A DNA stretch of 64,000 nt from an uncultured Clostridia bacterium (GTDB lineage Bacteria; Bacillota; Clostridia; TANB77; CAG-465): contig CALWOC010000001.1 in assembly GCA_944383015.1 (NCBI GenBank), positions 489,976 through 553,975 of the forward strand. Reading direction: 5' to 3'. The notes below the pieces were generated by a model that saw nothing but the letters and a program-made list of their open reading frames with translations, was not told where the DNA came from and searched no databases. How positions within the stretch are numbered: position 1 is the stretch's first letter; each line of letters begins with the position of its first letter. Of the stretch, positions 34,298 through 40,318 are shown piece by piece. Position numbers and translations under genes: made by a program.

Positions 34298-34335
34298 AAA
34301 TCCAATAGAAAAATTATTTTATTTCTACTGGATTT
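34298..34335 (-). promoter_or_regulatory. Terminator-like hairpin at the 5' end of the nucleotidyltransferase operon
   Basis: On the minus strand AAATCCAGTAGAAA pairs with TTTCTATTGGATTT and is followed by eight T. It begins about at the predicted start of transcription from the promoter at 34337-34365 and ends 26 nt before the gene start. It could terminate the upstream ylbF transcript, but it must also be transcribed by this operon, so it may act as an attenuator. Confidence 0.65.
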
Positions 34336-34336
34336 A

Positions 34337-34365
34337 ATTATAACATAAATTTCTAATTTTTACAA
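34337..34365 (-). promoter_or_regulatory. Promoter of nucleotidyltransferase-radical SAM-NUDIX operon
   Basis: TTGTAA (34360-34365), 17 bp, TATAAT (34337-34342) on the minus strand. Confidence 0.7.
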
Positions 34366-34407
34366 TAGTATTTGACGATTATTTTACATAAATTATTTTC
34401 ATAAAAA

Positions 34408-34563
34408 CTAAATATCTATAATAATTCTTTTATGTACTATCTTCATATTTTTAGTCTCTCTTTGCTTTAAATCATCAGGAGCATCATTAACATTTCCTGA
34501 ATACAATACTTTTCCATCTTCCAAAATATCTACTTCATAATTTCTAACATCTTTAACCCACAT
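34408..34563 (-). CDS. Small cytoplasmic protein (51 residues)
   Basis: ATG to TAG, 51 codons, with AGGAG 6 nt upstream of the start. The sequence opens MWVKDVRNYEVDILEDGKVLYSG (read as MWVKDVRNYE then VDILEDGKVL), with a DGKVLYSG beta-turn, an acidic helix (DAPDDLKQRE) and a basic, Ile-rich end. It starts 9 bp after the ylbF stop codon in the same direction and is likely co-transcribed with it. I do not recognise the family; the clean ribosome site and spacing support a real gene. Confidence 0.7.
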   Translation of the reverse strand: MWVKDVRNYEVDILEDGKVLYSGNVNDAPDDLKQRETKNMKIVHKRIIIDI

Positions 34564-34572
34564 ATACTACTC

Positions 34573-34911
34573 CTAAAATTTAACTAGCTCTTCTATTGCT
34601 TCTCCCATTGATTTTTGTAAATCTGCTAAAATTATATTTATCTTCATTTCACATTCTAGTATTTTTCTACAGTCTTCATTTTGTATAACTATTGAATAAA
34701 GATTTTCCATTTCTTCCTTTTTTTCTTTAGTTACATCTTGTCCATTTAAAAAAGCAATTTGTACTTCATTTTGTTTATCTTTAAAATCTTTTAGCATATT
34801 ATATATCTCTGTATTAGATTTTAGACTCTCCTTTAATCTTTTATATTCTATGTATTCATCTGTCTGTTTAAAAGATGAAACCAGATTATTAATATTGTCA
34901 TAAAAATTCAT
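34573..34911 (-). CDS. ylbF: YlbF/YmcA family protein
   Basis: 112 residues, all-helical, the size of the Com_YlbF family. Typical features are SFKQTDEYIEYKRLKESLKSN and MLKDFKDKQNEVQIAFLNGQDV, followed by a conserved amphipathic C-terminal helix. In Bacillus the YlbF-YmcA-YaaT complex promotes RNase Y-dependent mRNA maturation and Spo0A phosphorylation; clostridial homologues are less studied. It lies just downstream of the CpaE/VirB4-type operon, separated by 62 bp containing a possible TATAAT, and upstream of the 51-residue gene. Confidence 0.85.
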   Translation of the reverse strand: MNFYDNINNLVSSFKQTDEYIEYKRLKESLKSNTEIYNMLKDFKDKQNEVQIAFLNGQDVTKEKKEEMENLYSIVIQNEDCRKILECEMKINIILADLQKSMGEAIEELVKF

Positions 34912-34973
34912 AAAATCACCTGTCCTTTTGGACTATATTATATAACAATTTTGATTAATTTTAAATAACAATA

Positions 34974-35666
34974 CTAAATTTTCTCTAAATTTTTACAGAT
35001 ATCAAATTGAGTCTGCGTAAGCTTTCCCTTTTTCCTTGAAACTAACTCAGTTACATTTTGTATTATAGAATTTTCACTAATGCAATTATTATCAAAAGAA
35101 ACTTTCTTTTTAAGCTTATTAAGTTTTCCTGCAATATCTTTTATATCCTTTAAATCAAATTTATCATAAGCATCATACCAATCATTACATATCTCTTTAA
35201 AATTATCTACTTTATCTAAACATTTAGTAATACCATTATATAGTTTTGACTTAAAGTCTTTGCTTGAGATAAATCCTTTCAAGCTTTCAAAGAAATCTTC
35301 AATATAATTATAAAATATGTTACCATACTTTTTAGCATTTTCTACTATTCCTACTCCAATATTAATAGAAGTAGTAAGTCCACCTTTAAAAGCTGTTTCT
35401 ACCATTTTATCTATCTGAGTTAAATTATCTTTTTTTATTCCGATTACACTAAGTCCTTCATTTATACTACTACTTACTGCAACCTTAATTATATTTAAAA
35501 AATCTCTTTCTTTAAGAGCTTCTTTTACATCACTTAATATCTCCTTAATATGCTCATTAACAGGCATTGATTTAATGATATAATTAGCTCCTTTTTCTAT
35601 TACCTTTGATATTATATTAGATACTTCTGTTTTATTTTTTTCTATTTCTATATTCTCATTATTCAT
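34974..35666 (-). CDS. Unrecognised helical protein of the VirB4/CpaE-like operon
   Basis: 230 residues, predominantly amphipathic helices, with a small-residue stretch AFKGGLTTSINIGVGIVENAKKYGN that could form a membrane-associated or packing helix. C-terminus basic (SRKKGKLTQTQFDICKNLEKI). No signal peptide or clear transmembrane segment and no recognised family. It overlaps the CpaE-like gene by 8 nt and has its own AGGAGG, so it is the last gene of this operon and probably works with the two ATPases. Confidence 0.7.
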   Translation of the reverse strand: MNNENIEIEKNKTEVSNIISKVIEKGANYIIKSMPVNEHIKEILSDVKEALKERDFLNIIKVAVSSSINEGLSVIGIKKDNLTQIDKMVETAFKGGLTTSINIGVGIVENAKKYGNIFYNYIEDFFESLKGFISSKDFKSKLYNGITKCLDKVDNFKEICNDWYDAYDKFDLKDIKDIAGKLNKLKKKVSFDNNCISENSIIQNVTELVSRKKGKLTQTQFDICKNLEKI

Positions 35667-36798
35667 AATTATCCTCCTTATATTTTAAAATATTATCTAT
35701 CAATTTACATTTTAATTTAAATAACTTATTAATATTTAATTTTTTTAATATATATTTTAAATTATATCTTAAATATTTTTCACTAAATTTATTGTTATAA
35801 CTTAAAATAATACTAAATTTAACATTCCCATTTATATTAAGATTTTTATCCCTTGCTATAGTTTGAATCTTATTTTTAAAAAAAGATTTATTACAGATTA
35901 TATATGAATACAATAATAACTCTTTTTCTATATATATAGTATCAAGTAAATATTCCTTAAAAGATTTTTTTGAAGGTTCTATAATGTGAAGTAAATTATA
36001 ATTATTTTGCTTTGCTATACTATATATTTTATTTATCATAAATGTAGATGTATCTACAATAACATAGTCATAATATAATTGTAGACTGTTTATTATATTT
36101 GTAATCGTATTAGAACTTGGTATGGGAATTGGCTTAGAATTTAATATATACTTTAAATTTTGATATTTACTATCACAAGTTTCATAATTTTTGATATCTT
36201 TTAATGTTTTATTTTCTAAATCACTTATATAATCTATAAGTGAATAGTTTTTATTTAAATTTAAGTATGTATCTAAAGTTGGTGTTACAAAATTCATATC
36301 AATTACAACAACTTTTTTATTTTTATCTTTAGCTATTATATTTGATATCAAAAGTGAAACTATTGTCTTTCCTACACACCTACTACCAGTAACACATATA
36401 ACTTTATTATTTTTTATTGGTATTGTAGAACTTTTATATACAACAATTTGAGGGTTTTCTATTAAATCAACGAGAGTGTCTAAATTAAGCTTAATTCCCT
36501 CTATTATACTAAACACTTCTTTTGAGAATAAAAATTCTTTTAAATCCTGTTCTAGTTTTTTTACTAATACTATAATCTGTATATCTTTAATTTGTTTTTT
36601 TAAATCGACAATTAAATCTTTAAATTCAATTTTTCCTTTTATATCTTCTTTTATTATCAATATACATTTTTCATTATTTGAAATTAAGTTATATATTATT
36701 TCTGTAGATTCTGCTAAATAAATATTATAAGTATCACTATACTTTATAGTAATTCTTTCTTCTAATACCCTATTATTTATTGCCAATATCATTCTCAT
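35659..36798 (-). CDS. CpaE/TadZ-like ATPase with receiver-like N-domain
   Basis: 379 residues. The N-terminal 115 residues look like a degenerate response-regulator fold (CILIIKEDI, QIIVLVKKL), followed by a MinD/ParA-type ATPase with P-loop GSRCVGKT (138-145), KKVVVIDMNF (switch I region) and YDYVIVDTSTF (Walker B region near 235). The signature first Lys of the deviant Walker A (KGGxGKT) is absent here, so ATP-driven dimerisation may differ. CpaE/TadZ proteins position Tad-type pilus secretion machines. No Tad pilin, prepilin peptidase or TadB/C gene is nearby; instead the partner is a VirB4-type ATPase, with whose gene it overlaps by 26 nt. Confidence 0.75.
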   Translation of the reverse strand: MRMILAINNRVLEERITIKYSDTYNIYLAESTEIIYNLISNNEKCILIIKEDIKGKIEFKDLIVDLKKQIKDIQIIVLVKKLEQDLKEFLFSKEVFSIIEGIKLNLDTLVDLIENPQIVVYKSSTIPIKNNKVICVTGSRCVGKTIVSLLISNIIAKDKNKKVVVIDMNFVTPTLDTYLNLNKNYSLIDYISDLENKTLKDIKNYETCDSKYQNLKYILNSKPIPIPSSNTITNIINSLQLYYDYVIVDTSTFMINKIYSIAKQNNYNLLHIIEPSKKSFKEYLLDTIYIEKELLLYSYIICNKSFFKNKIQTIARDKNLNINGNVKFSIILSYNNKFSEKYLRYNLKYILKKLNINKLFKLKCKLIDNILKYKEDNYE

Positions 36799-38437
36799 TT
36801 ACAATACCTCTTTCAAACTCATTAGGTGTTATTTTTAGCTTTACATTATTTTTATCTATAAGTAATAATGTCTCAGTTTTTTTAAGTGATAAAATACTAT
36901 TATAGTCCACGCTTAAATTGTCACTAATTTTTTTAACTTCAGAATAACTTGATTTAAAAAGGAATTTAAAATTTGAATTGTTTAAAATTGTATTTGCATA
37001 TATTCCATTTTTATATCTATAAAAATCTGTTATTTCTTGTGTTATTGTTACAATTGAAGCATTTCTTTTTCTTATTGTCTTATATACATTAAAAATCACT
37101 TCTAAAGTCTTTTCCTCGTATGCAAATTTCCAAAGCTCATCAATATATATAATAGTTTTTGTATCATAAATAGATGTCATTATATAGTTAAAAATCATAG
37201 ATACTAAAAAGGAATTATTTACTATCTCAGACATATTTAAAACATATAATTTATTATCTTTTTTTATATTTGTTTTTTTTGAAAAAAATTTTAATTCATT
37301 TTGTATTAGTTTAATTAGTATTTCTCTTTGTTCTGTATCATCTAAATAATTTACTAAATCTTTAAGTGTTGGAAAACTATCGCTTGATTTAATTTCAAAT
37401 TCTAAATAAATATTTTCATCTTCTAACTTTGCTACTGACATAATATCATTTGATATATTAAAACTACTATATAATTCATGTAGTTTTTGTCTAAAATACT
37501 TCATATCTATTTCATGAAATCCATTTATAAAGAAGAGTACCTTTTCTATTTTTTTATCTAAAAAGCTATCTTGCTTTATATCATTATTAGTTATTTCAAG
37601 TATATTTATATAAGTATCATAAAATAAAGAAGTTCCAAAAAGTCTATTACATAAATTTAAATACTCTCCTTCAATATCTAAGATAATTTGTTTTCGATTT
37701 AAAAAGAAATTTCTAATAATAAATAGCTTAGTAAAATATGATTTTCCAGAGCCACTGCTTCCAAAAATACAAATATTTGCATTTTCATATTTAGGGCTAA
37801 AAATGTCTAGCATACAGATCTTATTTTCATTTGTATACCCAATTAATACTCCATCTTGATCTATAAAATTAGTAGTATAAAAAGGAAAAATATTTGCAAG
37901 TGCATCAGTAGTTATATAAATATCATTTAATAATTCTATATTTTTTAATGTTAATGGTAAATTTGATAGATAAAATTCTAAGTGTCTAAAATTTGTTATT
38001 TCTACACTTATTCCTTTTGAAAAAAATTTTGCTTTAATTGAAAAAATATTTTTTAATAATTGATTAAAATCATAAGAATAAAAAGTAAATAATAATGATA
38101 TTAAATATATTTCTTGGTTTTCAACTTGTATCTTTTTTCTTAAATTTGAAGATTCATCTTTTGTAATACTTAGTACATCTATATTTCTTTGATTTTTATT
38201 TACTGTACTTATCTCACTACTTACAACACCAATATTATATGTCAAACTATTTAATACTTTTATTGGATCTTGCTTACTAATATATATTGAAAAATCATAA
38301 TTTAAATTTTGAGGAATTTCTTTTATAATATCTAGAAAAAATATTGTACTCGGAAGAAACTTTACACTTAATGAAATAATATACTTTTCGTTTAATTTAA
38401 TATACCTAAAATTAGTGTTATCTATTATAGTTGGCAA
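36773..38437 (-). CDS. VirB4/TraC-type ATPase, C-terminal polypeptide of a split protein
   Basis: 554 residues as given from TTG at 38437. Motifs: Walker A GSSGSGKS (226-233) after a NANICIFG strand, LDIEGEYLNL, Walker B TIIYIDELWKF (about 428-438) and SIVTITQEITDFY. The order and the N-terminal alpha/beta region match TraC/VirB4 ATPases that energise type IV secretion. The usual N-terminal domain is encoded by the preceding gene, in the -1 frame. The TTG has no ribosome site. GAGGT lies 6 nt before an in-frame ATA at 38455 that overlaps the upstream stop as ATAG, so initiation may be at this rare codon. Function without other secretion genes is unclear. Confidence 0.8.
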   Translation of the reverse strand: MPTIIDNTNFRYIKLNEKYIISLSVKFLPSTIFFLDIIKEIPQNLNYDFSIYISKQDPIKVLNSLTYNIGVVSSEISTVNKNQRNIDVLSITKDESSNLRKKIQVENQEIYLISLLFTFYSYDFNQLLKNIFSIKAKFFSKGISVEITNFRHLEFYLSNLPLTLKNIELLNDIYITTDALANIFPFYTTNFIDQDGVLIGYTNENKICMLDIFSPKYENANICIFGSSGSGKSYFTKLFIIRNFFLNRKQIILDIEGEYLNLCNRLFGTSLFYDTYINILEITNNDIKQDSFLDKKIEKVLFFINGFHEIDMKYFRQKLHELYSSFNISNDIMSVAKLEDENIYLEFEIKSSDSFPTLKDLVNYLDDTEQREILIKLIQNELKFFSKKTNIKKDNKLYVLNMSEIVNNSFLVSMIFNYIMTSIYDTKTIIYIDELWKFAYEEKTLEVIFNVYKTIRKRNASIVTITQEITDFYRYKNGIYANTILNNSNFKFLFKSSYSEVKKISDNLSVDYNSILSLKKTETLLLIDKNNVKLKITPNEFERGIVNENDIGNK

Positions 38438-38451
38438 AAAGTTATCGCTTT

Positions 38452-38997
38452 CTATATTAAGACCTCTTTATTTAAGTTTTCATATAAAACAGTGCTAATA
38501 CTCTTCTTTGTTTTAAGTCTTTTTGTATTGCAACCAACATAATCTAATTTTTTTATAACACTATCTAACTGCGTAATATCAAAACTAGTTTCCCTATTTA
38601 TTGAAATTATAATATAGTATTTAGTTGTATATATCATTTCTTCTTCTAAATTTTTACTTATATTGCTTAAGTATTCATTCATTAATGAAATATAATTTTG
38701 ACTCGAATTTTTAGTTATAACTTTAGCTAAATTATTTATATAGCTTTCTACATTGATTTTTTTGTTTGAAATATAAATTTGAAAATCATAATTTAATTCA
38801 CGAAGAAATTCATTATATAGATTTAAAATATTAGATTGAACATCCATTGAGAAATTTAAAAATGTAACAGGCTCTATTTCATATATGTATACTTTTTTTA
38901 CTACATCTTTATCCTTTAATAAAATATAGTTATCTGTTACATCAATAAAATTAAATAAATTATTCATACTTTCGTATTTGATATTGCATCCCTCCAT
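38452..38997 (-). CDS. VirB4/TraC N-terminal domain protein
   Basis: 181 residues counted from the ATG at 38997. The segment VYIYEIEPVTFLNFSMDVQSNILNLYNEFLRELNYDFQIYISNKK resembles the N-terminal domain of TraC-like ATPases in clostridial conjugative elements, where it is fused to the ATPase. Here a TAG ends it 17 nt before the next usable TTG. The start is uncertain: the only ribosome site, GGAGGG (38990-38995), lies inside the frame, 7 nt before an ATC at 38982; the next ATG is at 38967, while the ATG at 38997 would be almost leaderless. First gene of the operon. Confidence 0.7.
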   Translation of the reverse strand: MEGCNIKYESMNNLFNFIDVTDNYILLKDKDVVKKVYIYEIEPVTFLNFSMDVQSNILNLYNEFLRELNYDFQIYISNKKINVESYINNLAKVITKNSSQNYISLMNEYLSNISKNLEEEMIYTTKYYIIISINRETSFDITQLDSVIKKLDYVGCNTKRLKTKKSISTVLYENLNKEVLI

Positions 38998-39009
38998 TTC
39001 ACATATATT

Positions 39010-39038
39010 CTTATACCACTAGTACTTTAATACGTCAA
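39010..39038 (-). promoter_or_regulatory. Promoter of the VirB4/CpaE-like operon
   Basis: TTGACG (39033-39038), 17 bp, TATAAG (39010-39015) on the minus strand. The 17-bp operator at 39058 begins 19 bp upstream of this -35. Confidence 0.75.
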
Positions 39039-39057
39039 CATATTTTTCCATTTTTTT

Positions 39058-39074
39058 CGTCGCAACTTTCGACA
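39058..39074. promoter_or_regulatory. Operator copy 1 (Spo0A-box-like)
   Basis: CGTCGCAACTTTCGACA on the plus strand; on the minus strand it contains TGTCGAA, the Spo0A-box heptamer, followed by a degenerate second half TTGCGACG. It lies in the divergent region between the VirB4 operon and the small-gene cluster, 19 bp from the minus -35 and about 30 bp before the TATAAT of the plus-strand cluster. An identical motif (one centre mismatch) is at 40227. Confidence 0.65.
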
Positions 39075-39103
39075 GTAATAATCACAAACTTTATTTTAGT
39101 GCA

Positions 39104-39109
39104 TATAAT
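39104..39109 (+). promoter_or_regulatory. -10 element of the small-gene cluster
   Basis: TATAAT with no recognisable -35. The operator copy 1 occupies roughly -42 to -58, a position used by Spo0A at promoters it activates. Confidence 0.45.
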
Positions 39110-39132
39110 TAAACTATATAGGAGATGATATT

Positions 39133-39291
39133 ATGAATGAAAATAATGAATTAAATCAAAAACTTATGGGAATACTTGGATCTTTAGATAAAGATAAAAT
39201 AGAGCAAGTTACAAAAATGGTTCAAAATATGTCTAGTGATGATCTAAATAATATTGCTAAAATGTTTGGTATCAATAACAAAAAGAAATAG
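39133..39291 (+). CDS. Small helical protein (52 residues)
   Basis: ATG to TAG with GGAG 8 nt upstream. Two amphipathic helices: NQKLMGILGSLDKDKIEQV and a second with MVQNMSSDDLNNIAKMF, ending in a lysine tail. No membrane segment. Followed 2 nt later by the next gene, so translation is coupled. The family is not named to my knowledge; similar small helical ORFs accompany the next two genes in other Clostridia as I recall, but that needs a search. Confidence 0.7.
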   Translation: MNENNELNQKLMGILGSLDKDKIEQVTKMVQNMSSDDLNNIAKMFGINNKKK

Positions 39292-39293
39292 CT

Positions 39294-39677
39294 ATGAACG
39301 AAGAAAATAAGGATGCACTAAATAATCTAATACATAGCATCCAAGAAAAAATGGGAAATAATGTAGAAAATAGTGATGAAGCTTCACCAAACATTTCATC
39401 ACTATTAAACACATTAAATTCTAGCAATAATTCATCACAAGAAAACGAAAAAAAGCAAGAAGACACTAATAATTTCTTCAATTCAATTGATCCAAGTATA
39501 TTTTTAAAAATACAACAAATAATGGGAGCATTAAATAGTAGTAGTCCTCAAAAAGATTTACTAATATCTTTAAAACCATTCTTAAGAAAATCAAGACAAG
39601 ATAAAATGGGAGACTATTTAACAATCCTAAGTGTGATATCTGTTTTAGAATCATTTAAAAACAAAGGTAGTGATTAG
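39294..39677 (+). CDS. Small Ser/Asn-rich protein of the operator-flanked cluster
   Basis: 127 residues. The N-terminal 70 residues are polar and repetitive in Asn/Ser (SSLLNTLNSSNNSSQENEKK), probably disordered. The C-terminal part is a conserved-looking helical segment with DPSIFLKIQQIMGAL, LLISLKPFLRKSRQDKM and YLTILSVISVLESF. No ribosome site is obvious; its ATG is 2 nt after the previous stop, consistent with coupling. Function unknown; the Spo0A-like operator upstream points to a sporulation-stage role. Confidence 0.7.
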   Translation: MNEENKDALNNLIHSIQEKMGNNVENSDEASPNISSLLNTLNSSNNSSQENEKKQEDTNNFFNSIDPSIFLKIQQIMGALNSSSPQKDLLISLKPFLRKSRQDKMGDYLTILSVISVLESFKNKGSD

Positions 39678-39678
39678 T

Positions 39679-40032
39679 ATGTTTTTTAATAATTATTATC
39701 CATATTATAATAATCATAACTTTCATAGAAATTATTATAATAATTATATGCAAAATTTTAATAATGTCGATAGTCAAAAAAAAGATACTGAATCGGAAAA
39801 TACCGATACAATACCTTTTAAACCCTTTGAGTCAAACCAAACTTCTAATACAAGTCAAGATAGAAGTAACAAATTTAATTTGTTTGGTTTCTCTTTTGAA
39901 ATTGATGATTTAATTCTCATTGGACTAATCATATTATTATTCTTAGAATCAGATAAAAATTATGCTTTAATAATAATACTTGGTTTAATCCTATTAAATG
40001 TGAACTTAGGAGATATCCTTAAGCTCTTTTAA
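39679..40032 (+). CDS. Small Asn/Tyr-rich membrane-tail protein
   Basis: 117 residues from the ATG at 39679, one base after the previous stop codon. The N-terminus is rich in Asn, Tyr, Phe and His (FNNYYPYYNNHNFHRNYYNN), reminiscent of coat-type proteins; a polar middle follows, and the C-terminus has two short hydrophobic helices (DDLILIGLIILLFLES and YALIIILGLILLNV). The 3' end overlaps the opposing Spo0E-like gene by 27 nt. I know this domain combination only as an unnamed clostridial type. Confidence 0.65.
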   Translation: MFFNNYYPYYNNHNFHRNYYNNYMQNFNNVDSQKKDTESENTDTIPFKPFESNQTSNTSQDRSNKFNLFGFSFEIDDLILIGLIILLFLESDKNYALIIILGLILLNVNLGDILKLF

Positions 40033-40155
40033 ATAATACTCCGCAAGTAAAATATCAATCTCCTTACTTGTTTTTAATATTTGAGAATATTTACAACCTG
40101 TTTCAATTTCTTTATCTAGTTTTCGCTTTAAATTTTCAATTTCTTCTAATATCAT
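40006..40155 (-). CDS. Spo0E-like sporulation regulatory protein
   Basis: 49 residues, ATG with AGGAG 6 nt upstream. The sequence forms a helical hairpin: ILEEIENLKRKLDKEIETG, then KTSKEIDILLAEYYLKEL, whose S-x-E-x-D-x-L-L-x-x-Y-Y fits the Spo0E/Aspartyl-phosphatase signature (SQxLDxLIxxYY), including the Asp. Such proteins dephosphorylate Spo0A~P and restrain sporulation. A consensus promoter and an operator with a Spo0A-box heptamer lie upstream, suggesting feedback. Too short for standard ORF cut-offs but well supported. Confidence 0.82.
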   Translation of the reverse strand: MILEEIENLKRKLDKEIETGCKYSQILKTSKEIDILLAEYYLKELKDIS

Positions 40156-40178
40156 GCAAAACTCCTCTTTTTTTAGTA

Positions 40179-40207
40179 TTTATATCATTAGTTCTTTGAT
40201 AAGTCAA
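40179..40207 (-). promoter_or_regulatory. Promoter of the Spo0E-like gene
   Basis: TTGACT (40202-40207), 17 bp, TATAAA (40179-40184) on the minus strand. The operator at 40227 begins 19 bp upstream of the -35, the same spacing as at the VirB4 operon. Confidence 0.78.
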
Positions 40208-40226
40208 TAATTTTAAGCTTATAATC

Positions 40227-40243
40227 CGTCGCAAGTTTCGACA
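40227..40243. promoter_or_regulatory. Operator copy 2 (Spo0A-box-like)
   Basis: CGTCGCAAGTTTCGACA, differing from copy 1 at 39058 only in the central base. The minus strand carries TGTCGAA. It lies upstream of the Spo0E-like gene and 76 bp after the end of the M16 gene at 40319 (which is transcribed toward it). Confidence 0.65.
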
Positions 40244-40318
40244 AGTAAAATAATAATAAACTATAAGAATATTTTATGTTTATAATTAAAAAATATGAGT
40301 ATTATACATAATATTTAC

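Noticed and set aside
34974-38997. Integrative conjugative element
   Set aside because: VirB4-type ATPase suggests one, but no relaxase, coupling protein, integrase, pore proteins or flanking repeats are visible, and flanking genes are core-type.
39272-39481. Minus-strand 69-codon frame across the small-gene cluster
   Set aside because: Overlaps two better-supported plus-strand genes with ribosome sites and coupling; no site of its own.
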